From Oxalobacteraceae bacterium AB_14 (GTDB taxonomy: Bacteria > Pseudomonadota > Gammaproteobacteria > Burkholderiales > Burkholderiaceae_D): 64,000 nucleotides of DNA. Positions 38,543 through 47,135 of the stretch are shown here, in pieces. The DNA lies in NCBI GenBank assembly GCA_000381565.1, contig KB906724.1, forward strand, positions 112,970 to 176,969, given 5' to 3'. The notes under the pieces are model-generated. The model did not search any database. It had not been told where the DNA came from and saw nothing but the letters and a program-made list of their open reading frames with translations. Each line of letters starts with the position of its first letter. The stretch's first letter is position 1. A program made the position numbers and the translations under genes.

Positions 38543-40819
38543 ATGATGAACCTGAACCCAGCCAGCCTAACCGCTGTCACCTTGGACGACCACGCCCCCG
38601 TCGCCCTCTCCACCGACAACTGCCCGCGCATCCTGCTGGTAGACGACGAGCCGCGCTTGCTGTCCTCCCTGTACGAACTGCTGCGCGACCGCGACTACCA
38701 CCTGGTGACGGCGACCTGCGGCAGCGAAGCGCTGGCCCAGCTGACCAGGCTCAAATTCGACCTGATCCTGCTCGACCTGCGCCTGCCGGACATGAGCGGC
38801 CACGAGATCATGGACTTCATCAACGCCAAGGAGATCGACGGCGACGTCATCGTCATGAGCGGCGATGTCGGCATCGAGGCGGCCATCGGCGCGCTCAAGC
38901 GCGGCGCCTACGACTACCTGCGCAAGCCCTACAGCCGCGAGGAGTTGCTCAAGACGGTGGAGAACGCGCTGCAAAAGCGCCGCCTGGCGATCGACAACGA
39001 GCGCATCGCCTCCAAGCTGGAAAACTCCGAGAAGATGTACCGCTACCTGGTGGACAGCTCGCCGGACATCATCTACACCCTGAACCACGAAGGCAAGTTC
39101 ACCTTCGTCAACGACCGCGTGCAGCAGCTGCTGGGCTTTAGCCGCGAAGAGCTGATCGGCCGCCACTACTCGGTGCTGGTGCACGACGAAGACCAGGAGC
39201 GCGCGCGCTACGCCTTCAACGAGCGCCGCGTCGACGAACGGGCGTCGCGCAACGTCGAGCTGCGTTTGAAGTGCAACACCGGCAGCGGCATCGAGCGCAC
39301 CTTCAACAACACGCTGATGACGATTTCGCTCAACGCGATCGGCATGCACATCCCCGACCACCAGGTGAAGAAGCACGAGTTCTTCGGCACCTACGGCGTG
39401 GCGCGCGACATCACCGACCGCAAGCGCGCCGAGGAAGTGATCTCCTACCAGGCCTACCACGACATCCTGACCGACCTGCCGAACCGCATGCTGTTCAAGG
39501 ACCGCCTGGGCCTGGCCGTGATCCAGGCCAAGCGCAAGTTGACCGAGCTGGCCGTGATGTTCGTCGATCTCGACCGCTTCAAGCTGGTCAACGACACGCT
39601 GGGCCACGTCAAGGGCGACGAGCTGCTGCAACAGGTGGCCACGCGCCTCAAGGACTGCCTGCGCCGCGGCGACACCCTGGCGCGCCAGGGCGGCGACGAA
39701 TTCACCATCGTGCTGCCGGAGCTGCGCGACCGCCAGGACGCCAAGGCCATCGCCGACAAATTCCTCGAAAGCCTGCACCAGCCGTTCGACCTCGATGGCC
39801 ACGAGGTGCACATCTCGGCCTCGATCGGCATCGCCATCTATCCGGGCGACGGCGAGACCATCGACGAGCTGCTGCGCCACGCCGACATCGCCATGTACCA
39901 GGTCAAGGCGCTGGGCAAGAACGGCCACAGCTTCTATCACAACTCGATGCTCGACGTGTCGCACCAGAAGATCGCGCTGGAGCAGAGCCTGCGCAAGGCG
40001 CTCGAGTTCAACGAGCTGGAAATGTACTACCAGCCGCAGGTCGACGTGGCCAGCGGCCGCATCATCGGCGCCGAGGGCCTGATGCGCTGGAACCATCCGC
40101 AGCGCGGGCTGCTGTCGGCCGGCGAGTTCCTGCCGTTCGCCGAAGAGAACGGCCTGATGCTGCCGATCTCCGACTGGATGCTGGGCGCTCTGTGCCGCGA
40201 CCTGCTGCAGTGGAACGCGGCCGGCGGCGAGGCGATCCGCCTGTCGCTGAACCTGTCGCCGCAATACCTGGACCGCGGCGACTTCTTCGAGAAGATGCGC
40301 GGCGCGCTGACGCGCTACGGCATTTCGCCGGCGCAGATCGAGGTCGAGATCACCGAGAACATCTGCATCCGCAACCCGCAGTACGCGATCGAGCAGCTCA
40401 ACAAATTGTGCCAGCTGGGCGTGTCGGTGGCGATCGACGATTTCGGCACCGGCTATTCGTCGCTGTCGTATCTGCACCGCTTCCCTATCCACACGATCAA
40501 GATCGACCAGTCCTTCGTCAAGGAGATCCACGACGAGAACGGCCACTACCCGGTGATCCTGGCGATCATCTCGATCGCGCGCGGCCTCGGCCTGCACCTG
40601 GTGGCCGAGGGCGTGGAGACCGAAGTGCAGGCGCGCTACCTGCAAGCGAACGGCTGCACCACGATGCAGGGCTATCTGTACCACCGCCCGATCTCGCTGG
40701 CCAGCTTCATGGACGTGCTGCAGGACCAGGGGCGCCTGACGGCGATGCCTTCGGCCCATGTGCTGCACGTGGTTCCCAACCTGGATACCCAAGCGGCAAT
40801 GGTCGCGATCCAGGCCTGA
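38543..40819 (+). CDS. Response regulator with PAS, GGDEF and EAL domains
   Basis: 758 residues: a receiver domain (about 30-145) with phospho-acceptor Asp in LILLDLRLPDMSG, a PAS domain (about 170-295), a GGDEF domain with an intact RQGGDEFTI (near 380), and an EAL domain (about 490-735) whose signature reads AEGLMRW, with DDFGTGYSSLSYL and AEGVET intact. It should make and/or break c-di-GMP under control of phosphorylation, probably by the adjacent upstream kinase. The start at 38543 is after AAGGCC; longer frames overlap the kinase gene. An EGL instead of EAL does not by itself abolish activity. Confidence 0.92.
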   Translation: MMNLNPASLTAVTLDDHAPVALSTDNCPRILLVDDEPRLLSSLYELLRDRDYHLVTATCGSEALAQLTRLKFDLILLDLRLPDMSGHEIMDFINAKEIDGDVIVMSGDVGIEAAIGALKRGAYDYLRKPYSREELLKTVENALQKRRLAIDNERIASKLENSEKMYRYLVDSSPDIIYTLNHEGKFTFVNDRVQQLLGFSREELIGRHYSVLVHDEDQERARYAFNERRVDERASRNVELRLKCNTGSGIERTFNNTLMTISLNAIGMHIPDHQVKKHEFFGTYGVARDITDRKRAEEVISYQAYHDILTDLPNRMLFKDRLGLAVIQAKRKLTELAVMFVDLDRFKLVNDTLGHVKGDELLQQVATRLKDCLRRGDTLARQGGDEFTIVLPELRDRQDAKAIADKFLESLHQPFDLDGHEVHISASIGIAIYPGDGETIDELLRHADIAMYQVKALGKNGHSFYHNSMLDVSHQKIALEQSLRKALEFNELEMYYQPQVDVASGRIIGAEGLMRWNHPQRGLLSAGEFLPFAEENGLMLPISDWMLGALCRDLLQWNAAGGEAIRLSLNLSPQYLDRGDFFEKMRGALTRYGISPAQIEVEITENICIRNPQYAIEQLNKLCQLGVSVAIDDFGTGYSSLSYLHRFPIHTIKIDQSFVKEIHDENGHYPVILAIISIARGLGLHLVAEGVETEVQARYLQANGCTTMQGYLYHRPISLASFMDVLQDQGRLTAMPSAHVLHVVPNLDTQAAMVAIQA

Positions 40820-40838
40820 CGCAGCTTAGAAAAACAGC

Positions 40839-42434
40839 ATGACGAAATACGGTCCCAACGACGCCGACGCCAACAGCGGCAGCACTTTTACCGCCGAGTT
40901 CTTGCGCGTCAAGGGACTGGCCGAGCGTGGCGTGGCCAACGCCCAGCACAGCCTGGGCTTCATGTACTTCAACGGCCAGGGCGTGGCGCAGAGCTATGAG
41001 CTGGCCGTGGTCTGGTACCGCCAGGCCGCGCAGTCCGGCCTGGAACACGCGCAGTACAACCTGGGCGTGATGTACCAGAAGGGCCAGGGCGTCGAGCAGA
41101 ATTACCAGGAGGCGGCGGCGTGGTACCAGCTGGCGGCCGAGCAGGGCTACGCCGCCGCGCAGTACAACCTGGGCTGGCTGTACGCCAAGGGCCAGGGCCT
41201 GGACGCCGATACGGGCAAGGCCATGCACTGGTTCAGCAAGGCGGCCGACCAGGGCGACGCCGGCGCGCAGAACAATCTCGGCATGATGTACGACACCGGC
41301 AAGGGCGTGCCGCAGGACTTCAAGCAGGCCATCGCCTGGTACCGCAAGGCGGCCGAGCAGGGCTATCCGCGCGCCCAGTTCAACCTCGGCCTGCGCTACG
41401 ACAACGGCCAGGGCGTGCCGCAGGATGTGGGCCAGGCGATGTCCTGGTACCGCAAGGCGGCCGACCAGGGCTACGCGCCGGCGCAGTTCAACCTGGCGCT
41501 GCGCTTCGACAAGGGCGACGGCATCGCCCAGGACAGCCAGAAGGCCATCCTGTGGTACCGCCGCGCGGCCGAGCAGGACCACGCCAGCTCGCAGTTCAAC
41601 CTGGGCCTGATCTACGACAACGGCCAGGGCGTGCCGCGCGACGAGCAGAAGGCGCTGGACTGGTATCGCAAGGCGGCCGAGCAGGGCCACGCGGCGGCGC
41701 AGAACAACCTGGGCCTGCGCTACGACCACGGCCAGGGCGTGGAACAGGATTACGAGCAGGCGCAGTTCTGGTACCGCAAGGCGGCCGAGCAGGGCTTCCC
41801 CGCCGCGCAGTACCACCTGGGCATGCTGTACGACGCCGGCCATGGCGTGGTGCAGGATCATCAGGAGGCGATCTTCTGGTACCGCAAGGCGGCCGACCAG
41901 GGCCATCTGCGGGCGCAGTTCGACCTCGGCCTGCGCTACGAAACGGGACGCGGCGTGCCGCGCGACGACCGCAAGGCGATGGCCTGGTACCGCCGCGCCG
42001 CCGAGCAGGATTACGCGGCGGCCCAGTACAACCTGGGCCTGCTGTTCGACAAGGACGACGGTCCGCAGCCCGACTGCGCCCAGGCCAACGGCTGGTACGT
42101 CAAGGCGGCCGAGCAGGGGCACGCGCTGGCGCAGTTCACGCTGGGGCTGCGCTTCGACAACGGCCAGGGCCTGGCCCAGGATTACGCGCAGGCGCACCAC
42201 TGGTATCTGAAGGCCGCCGGCCAGGGCCATGCGCGCGCGCAGTTCAACCTGGGGCTGATGTTCATGGTCGGCCAGGGCGTGCGCGCCGATATCGGACAAG
42301 CCTGGATGTGGCTGGCGATGGCCGAGCGCAGCGGCTACGCCGCCGCCGGCCGCTACCTGAAAAATGCCGCCGCCCGCATGGACAGCGGCCAGCTGGCCCA
42401 GGCCCGCGAACGGCTGGAACTGCTGCCGGGCTGA
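40839..42434 (+). CDS. Sel1-repeat (tetratricopeptide-like) protein
   Basis: 531 residues built almost wholly of 13 tandem Sel1-like repeats of 36 residues, each of the type AQFNLGLRYDNGQGVPQD...AIxWYRKAAEQG, and so 13 tandem 108-base DNA units. No signal peptide is seen, so it is probably a cytoplasmic interaction scaffold. It follows the GGDEF-EAL gene after 19 bases, suggesting it works in the same signalling pathway. The near identity of repeats 5-10 suggests expansion by unequal recombination. Confidence 0.88.
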   Translation: MTKYGPNDADANSGSTFTAEFLRVKGLAERGVANAQHSLGFMYFNGQGVAQSYELAVVWYRQAAQSGLEHAQYNLGVMYQKGQGVEQNYQEAAAWYQLAAEQGYAAAQYNLGWLYAKGQGLDADTGKAMHWFSKAADQGDAGAQNNLGMMYDTGKGVPQDFKQAIAWYRKAAEQGYPRAQFNLGLRYDNGQGVPQDVGQAMSWYRKAADQGYAPAQFNLALRFDKGDGIAQDSQKAILWYRRAAEQDHASSQFNLGLIYDNGQGVPRDEQKALDWYRKAAEQGHAAAQNNLGLRYDHGQGVEQDYEQAQFWYRKAAEQGFPAAQYHLGMLYDAGHGVVQDHQEAIFWYRKAADQGHLRAQFDLGLRYETGRGVPRDDRKAMAWYRRAAEQDYAAAQYNLGLLFDKDDGPQPDCAQANGWYVKAAEQGHALAQFTLGLRFDNGQGLAQDYAQAHHWYLKAAGQGHARAQFNLGLMFMVGQGVRADIGQAWMWLAMAERSGYAAAGRYLKNAAARMDSGQLAQARERLELLPG

Positions 42435-42525
42435 ATCTTTGCGGCCGGCCGGCTCAAGTCCCGCTGATTATTGCCGTTAGATAAACGACAACCGTCATTC
42501 CGTGGCGGCATCGAGAGCGGACGGC

Positions 42526-43983
42526 ATGCAGATCAACACCAACCTATCCTCCCTGAACGCCCAGCGCAGCTATGCGCTGTCGGGCGAGGAGATGGCTGTG
42601 CGGCTGCAAAAACTGTCGAGCGGCCAGCGCATCAATTCGGCGCGCGACGACGCGGCCGGGCTGGCCATCAGCGAGCGCATGAGCGCCGGTATCAATGGCT
42701 TGCGCCAGGCGCGGCAAAACATCAACGACGGCATTTCCCTGGTCCAGGTGGCCGATGGCGCGGCCGGCCGTTTGCTGGACAATTTCCAGCGCATGCGCGA
42801 GCTGGCGGTGCAGGCCGCCAACGACACCAACAGCAAGTCCGACCGCGCCGCCATCCAGGGCGAGGTGAACGCGCTGGTGGCGTCCAACGTGGACATCGTT
42901 GCCGGCGCCCGCTACAACAACCTGGGCTTGTTGGACGGGACGTTCTCGCGGCAGTTGCAGGTCGGCGCCAATGCGGACCAGACGCTGGCGCTGGCCATCC
43001 CGGCGGCGCTGGTGCCGGCGGGCTACAGCAAGCAATTGGTCAACATCGCGCCGCAGCAGGCCGCGGCGGTCGGCACGGCGGTGCTGGCGGCGATCGCCTA
43101 TGGCGATGTCGTCATCAACGGCACGGTGGTGGGCGCGTCGGCGGCCGGCGCGCAGCCGGGGCAGGGCGCCGCCAGCGCCTTCGCGGTGGCGGCCGCCATC
43201 AATGGCGCCAATGTGCGCAATGTGACGGCCAGCGCCGCCACCAGCGTGTCCGGCGCCGTCGGCGCCAACGGCGCGCTGGCGGCGGCCAGCTTTTCCATCA
43301 ATGGCGTCAACATCGGCGCCATCGCCGGCAATACCGCCGCGCTCCGGGCCGCCAGCGCCGCCGGCGCCATCAGCGCAGCGGCTGGCGCCAGCGGCGTGAC
43401 GGCCAGCGCCGCCGGCGGCACGCTGACGCTCAGTGCCGCCGACGGCCGCGATATCGTCATCTCCGAATCCAACGCCGGCAGCGCCGGCTCGCTGGGCCTG
43501 GCCGTGGGGGCGAACAAGGGCACGGTCACCGTGACCGAAGCGGCGCGGCCGGGCGCGCACTCGCTGGCCATCGCCGGCGCCAATCCGGCGGCTGCCGGGC
43601 TGAGCGCGGGCCGGCAGGCCTCGGTCATCGTCGGGCCGCCCGAGCTGGTGCTGCAGGATGTGTATAGCGGCGGCGAGCCGGTGCAGGACCTGTCCACCGC
43701 CAGCGGCGCGTCCGACGCGCTGGTTTACTACGACGGCAAGATCGACGAGGTGAGCAGCCTGCGCGCGCTGCTGGGGGCGGCCAGCAACCGGCTGGCGGCG
43801 GCGGCCAGCAACGCCGAAAGCGGCGCCAACAACCTGGCGGCGGCGCGCTCGCGCATCCGCGACACCGACTACGCCAGCGAGACCGCGCTGCTGACCCGCG
43901 CCAGCATCCTGCGCCAGGCCGGCGCCTCGATGCTGGCCCAGGCCAACGCCCAGCCGCGCGGCGCGTTGCTACTGCTGCGCTAG
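42526..43983 (+). CDS. Flagellin with Ala/Gly-rich central region
   Basis: 485 residues. The N-terminal D0/D1 region (1-165) opens MQINTNLSSLNAQRSYALSG and has LSSGQRINSARDDAAGLAIS; the C-terminal D1/D0 region (about 385-485) contains RSRIRDTDYASETALLTR and ends AQPRGALLLLR. The central 200 residues are mostly Ala, Gly, Ser and Val and replace the usual D2/D3 domain. No other flagellar gene is in the window, so this is an isolated filament gene. ATG at 42526 begins the conserved motif; a GTG 24 bases upstream is less likely. Its last 15 bases overlap the convergent DUF4865 gene. Confidence 0.88.
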   Translation: MQINTNLSSLNAQRSYALSGEEMAVRLQKLSSGQRINSARDDAAGLAISERMSAGINGLRQARQNINDGISLVQVADGAAGRLLDNFQRMRELAVQAANDTNSKSDRAAIQGEVNALVASNVDIVAGARYNNLGLLDGTFSRQLQVGANADQTLALAIPAALVPAGYSKQLVNIAPQQAAAVGTAVLAAIAYGDVVINGTVVGASAAGAQPGQGAASAFAVAAAINGANVRNVTASAATSVSGAVGANGALAAASFSINGVNIGAIAGNTAALRAASAAGAISAAAGASGVTASAAGGTLTLSAADGRDIVISESNAGSAGSLGLAVGANKGTVTVTEAARPGAHSLAIAGANPAAAGLSAGRQASVIVGPPELVLQDVYSGGEPVQDLSTASGASDALVYYDGKIDEVSSLRALLGAASNRLAAAASNAESGANNLAAARSRIRDTDYASETALLTRASILRQAGASMLAQANAQPRGALLLLR

Positions 43984-44538
43984 CGCCAGCCCCGGCGCCG
44001 ACACGTGGCCGACCCGGTAGCGCTGTTCGTGCTGCAGCGGCGGCAGCGCCGGCTCGCCGCGCCACAGGCACAGGCGCACGATGCTCCAGTTGCCCGGCTC
44101 GAAGCCGATCACCACCGCCAGCGCGCCGCACTCGAGCGCATGGCGCGCATGCTGCTCCTCCCGCTGGCGCAGCCGGGCCAGGTCGCTGTGGGGCGCGATC
44201 GCCTCGACGCTGCGGGTGGCATGGCGCGCCTGCCGCACCGCGTCGCCGACGCTGGCGTGCCACGGCGTCCAGGTGCGCACCGACGGCCAGCCGAAGGCCT
44301 GCGCCACGCCGGCGAAACCGGGGCCGTTGAGGAAGTCGTGCATGCCTTGCTCGCTGTGCCACAGGTAGAACGGCGCGTACAGGTTTTCCGTCGATTCGCC
44401 CCGTTGCGCGTACAGGTAGGCCTTGAAGGCCAGGTGCGGCAACTGGTCCAGCAGCGGTCCCTTGCTGCCGATGCGCTCGCGCACGATGGCCATGTCGTAG
44501 TCGGCCGGCAGGCTGAAGCTGTATTGCATCGCGATCAT
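43969..44538 (-). CDS. DUF4865 family protein
   Basis: 189 residues. The sequence MQYSFSLPADYDMAIVRERIGSKGPLLDQLPHLAFKAYL and the internal WHSEQGMHDFLNGPGFAGV match the uncharacterised DUF4865 family, as far as can be recognised by eye. It is likely a small cytoplasmic enzyme or monooxygenase-like dimeric protein, but no catalytic residues are known. The ATG at 44538 overlaps the stop of the tautomerase gene, so the two are translated together. The pair is divergent from a LysR regulator, a conserved arrangement. Confidence 0.75.
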   Translation of the reverse strand: MIAMQYSFSLPADYDMAIVRERIGSKGPLLDQLPHLAFKAYLYAQRGESTENLYAPFYLWHSEQGMHDFLNGPGFAGVAQAFGWPSVRTWTPWHASVGDAVRQARHATRSVEAIAPHSDLARLRQREEQHARHALECGALAVVIGFEPGNWSIVRLCLWRGEPALPPLQHEQRYRVGHVSAPGLALAQQ

Positions 44539-44936
44539 GCCGGCCTCCACAGGCTGGCGGCCGGGGCGCCGCCGCTGAACGACCAGTCGTCGCCCTGCGA
44601 GCTCGACAGCACCACCATCACATCCCGCGGCCGCAGGCCGGGCGCCTCGGCCAGCAGCTCGACCAGGCGGCGGTAGAAGGCTTGCTTGATTTCGGTGCTG
44701 CGCGGCTTGCCGGTGGTGATATGGATCAGCACGAAGTCGTCGGAGCGCGGGCCGGCCGGGCTTTCGTAGTCGCGGTCGAACACCAGCTCAGACGCTTGGT
44801 GCTGCGTGATGACCTGGAAACGGTCTTTTTCCGGCACGTTGAAGGCCTCGACCATGGCGCGGTGCAGGCTGTGCGACAGCGCGGCCAGGTACTCGGGCGA
44901 TTTTCCTTTCAGTAGAGAAATGCGACTCATGGGCAT
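44535..44936 (-). CDS. Tautomerase/MIF-superfamily protein
   Basis: 133 residues. It resembles fused 4-oxalocrotonate tautomerase-like units (SRISLLKGKSPEYLAALSHSLHRAMVEAFNVPEKDRFQVI and later KQAFYRRLVELLAEAPGLRPRDVMVVL). The processed N-terminal proline expected of active tautomerases could be supplied by the start MPMSR at 44936 (Pro2), which follows GGAGGCCGTC. Substrate unknown. It is the first gene of a two-gene operon with DUF4865, facing a LysR gene across 109 bases. Confidence 0.8.
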   Translation of the reverse strand: MPMSRISLLKGKSPEYLAALSHSLHRAMVEAFNVPEKDRFQVITQHQASELVFDRDYESPAGPRSDDFVLIHITTGKPRSTEIKQAFYRRLVELLAEAPGLRPRDVMVVLSSSQGDDWSFSGGAPAASLWRPA

Positions 44937-45045
44937 GACGGCCTCCGGTGGGGTGATTGACAGGCCCACGATACAGGGTTATTTTGATCCTGAAAATCGG
45001 GAATATTTTGATGGATGCTTCGATAAATCGGGATGATGAATTGGG

Positions 45046-45987
45046 ATGATTATGCGAAGAATGACTTTTGACCTCGATGTGCTGCGCACCTTTGTCACCG
45101 GCGTCGACCTGGGCAGCTTCGCCAAGGCGGCCGACCGGCTGGGGCGCTCCACCTCGGCCGTCAGCGCGCAGCTGAAGAAGCTGGAGGAGCAGCTGGGCAT
45201 GCCGGTGTTGCGCAAGCAAGGGCGCGGCATGGTGACCACCTCGGCCGGCGAGTCGCTGCTGGGCTACGCGCGCCGGCTGCTGGAGCTCAACGACGAGGCG
45301 GCCACGGCGGTGCGCGGCGCCGAGCTGGCCGGCAGCGTGCGGCTGGGCATGCAGGAGGACTTCGGCGAGCACATCCTGACCGAGGTGCTGGGCCGCTTCG
45401 CCCGCGTCCATCCCAGGCTGCGCATCGAAGCCTGCGTGGCGCGCAACGCCGACCTGATGGCGCAGATGGCGGCCGGGCGGCTGGAGCTGGCGCTGGCCTG
45501 GAGCGACCCGGCGCAGGCTTCGCCGGCCTTGGGGCGCACGCCGGAACTGGCGCGTCTGCCGATGCGCTGGATCGCTGCGGCCGGCGCCGGCGCGGCCGAC
45601 GGCGGCGCCTGGCCGGCCTGGAGCGGGCGCGGCGAGCCGCTGCCGCTGGTGATGATGGACGCGCCCTGCATGATGCGCTCGGCCGCGCTGCATGCGCTGG
45701 ACCGGGCCGGCATCGCGTGGCGCATCGCCTTCAGCAGCCCCAGCCTGGGCGGCGTGTGGGCGGCGGTGGCGGCCGGGCTGGGCGTGACCGTGCGCACCCA
45801 GGTCGGCCTGCCGCCTGCCCTGCGCGCGCTGGAGCAGCCCGGCCTGCCGCCGCTGCCGGTGATCGGCCTGCGCCTGCATCGCGGCGCGGACGAGCTGGGC
45901 GCGCCGGCCCAGCGCCTGCACGACATCGTGCTGCAGGCGATCGCCGCGCAGCCGGCGCTGATGCGCGCCGCCGTGACTATTGGATAG
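45046..45987 (+). CDS. LysR-family transcriptional regulator
   Basis: 313 residues from the first of three in-frame ATGs (45046, 45052, 45061); MTFDLDVLRTFVTGVDLGSF begins the winged helix, so any could be correct. The recognition helix is in SFAKAADRLGRSTSAVSAQLKKLEEQLG. The effector domain (about 95-300) contains GSVRLGMQEDFGEHILTEVLGRFARVHP. Divergent orientation to the tautomerase-DUF4865 pair suggests it regulates them. The 109-base gap is AT-rich (runs such as ATATTTTGATG near 45002) and should hold the operator. Confidence 0.9.
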   Translation: MIMRRMTFDLDVLRTFVTGVDLGSFAKAADRLGRSTSAVSAQLKKLEEQLGMPVLRKQGRGMVTTSAGESLLGYARRLLELNDEAATAVRGAELAGSVRLGMQEDFGEHILTEVLGRFARVHPRLRIEACVARNADLMAQMAAGRLELALAWSDPAQASPALGRTPELARLPMRWIAAAGAGAADGGAWPAWSGRGEPLPLVMMDAPCMMRSAALHALDRAGIAWRIAFSSPSLGGVWAAVAAGLGVTVRTQVGLPPALRALEQPGLPPLPVIGLRLHRGADELGAPAQRLHDIVLQAIAAQPALMRAAVTIG

Positions 45988-46079
45988 ATTGGCGGCGCAA
46001 CAAACGCGTAGAATTTCCCCTTGGAAATCATTGCAATGTATTACTGTTGCAAAATACAAAAACTATCTTCGGGGTCTCT

Positions 46080-46757
46080 ATGAAAATGCATCACACCGGC
46101 GCCATCCTGGCTGCCGCCGCCTTCGTCTCGGCCTTGTCCGGTTGCGCCACTGAAAGTTCGCAGGCCCTGGCCGTGCCGACCGTGGCCAGCGCCGCCCGTC
46201 CGTACACCGGCGCCCGCACCCTGGTCGCGGTCGGCAAGTTCGACAACCGCTCCAGCTTCATGCGCGGCATCTTCTCGGACGGCGTCGACCGCCTGGGCAG
46301 CCAGTCGAAGACCATCCTGATTTCGCATTTGCAGCAGACCAACCGCTTCAACGTGCTGGACCGCGACAATCTGTCGGAATCCAGGCAGGAAGCCGAATTC
46401 AAGAAACAAAGCCAGAGCATCAAGGGCGCCGATTTCATCATCACCGGCGACGTGACCGAGTTCGGCCGCAAGGAAGTGGGCGACCACCAACTGTTCGGCA
46501 TCATGGGCCGCGGCAAGACCCAGGTGGCGTATGCCAAGGTCACGCTGAATGTGGTCAACATCGCCACCTCGGAAGTGGTGTATTCCAGCCAGGGCGCGGG
46601 CGAGTACAGCCTGTCGAACCGTGAAGTGCTGGGCTTTGGCGGCACCGCCAGCTACGACGCCACGCTCAACGGCAAGGTGCTGGACCTGGCCGTGCGCGAA
46701 GCGGTGGACCACCTGGTGGCCGGCGTCGACGCCGGCGTCATGACGCGCAAACAATAA
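46080..46757 (+). CDS. CsgG/HfaB-family outer-membrane lipoprotein
   Basis: 225 residues. Lipobox SALSGCATES follows the signal peptide. The body has the CsgG pattern: VAVGKFDNRSSFMRGIFSDGVDRLG, ILISHLQQTNRFNVLDRDNL and ADFIITGDVTEFGRK. CsgG forms the curli export pore; this relative is shorter than E. coli CsgG (277) and no curli subunits are present, so its cargo is unknown. It leads a three-gene operon with DUF4810 and DUF799 lipoproteins, a trio conserved in several beta- and gammaproteobacteria. Confidence 0.88.
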   Translation: MKMHHTGAILAAAAFVSALSGCATESSQALAVPTVASAARPYTGARTLVAVGKFDNRSSFMRGIFSDGVDRLGSQSKTILISHLQQTNRFNVLDRDNLSESRQEAEFKKQSQSIKGADFIITGDVTEFGRKEVGDHQLFGIMGRGKTQVAYAKVTLNVVNIATSEVVYSSQGAGEYSLSNREVLGFGGTASYDATLNGKVLDLAVREAVDHLVAGVDAGVMTRKQ

Positions 46758-46765
46758 GGCCGGCC

Positions 46766-47134
46766 ATGAAAACTTCGATGTTCAAAAGCGCCGGCCTGAT
46801 GCTGGCGCTGGCCGTCGGCGTGGCCCTGAGCGGCTGCGCCTCGGCGCCGAAAACCCTGTACGGCTGGGAAAGCTACCAGCCGCAGGTGTACCAGCACCTG
46901 AAGGGCGAGAGCCCGGACCAGCAGATCGCCGCGTTGGAGAAGGACTTGCAAACCATGAGCGCCAAGGGCAAGTCGGCGCCGCCGGGCTTCCATGCCCACC
47001 TGGGCATGCTGTACTCGATCGCCGGCAAGCCCGACCAGGTGGTGGCGCAGTTCGAGGACGAGAAAAAACTGTTCCCGGAATCGGCCACGTATATGGATTT
47101 CCTGCTGGCGAAAATGAACAAGGGTGTGAACTGA
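46766..47134 (+). CDS. DUF4810 lipoprotein
   Basis: 122 residues with lipobox ALSGCASAP. The conserved LYGWESYQPQVYQHLKGES and the helical region PGFHAHLGMLYSIAGKPDQVVAQFEDEKKLFPES, which looks TPR-like, identify DUF4810. It starts eight bases after the CsgG-like gene and ends one base before the next. Probably part of the same envelope complex; role unknown. Confidence 0.82.
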   Translation: MKTSMFKSAGLMLALAVGVALSGCASAPKTLYGWESYQPQVYQHLKGESPDQQIAALEKDLQTMSAKGKSAPPGFHAHLGMLYSIAGKPDQVVAQFEDEKKLFPESATYMDFLLAKMNKGVN

Positions 47135-47135
47135 T

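Noticed and set aside
38567..40792. 741-codon minus-strand open frame opposite the GGDEF-EAL gene
   Set aside because: Shadow frame; the plus strand encodes a complete receiver-PAS-GGDEF-EAL protein.
40839..42434. Tandem 108-base units as a CRISPR-like or satellite array
   Set aside because: The units are in frame and encode Sel1 repeats; there are no spacers.
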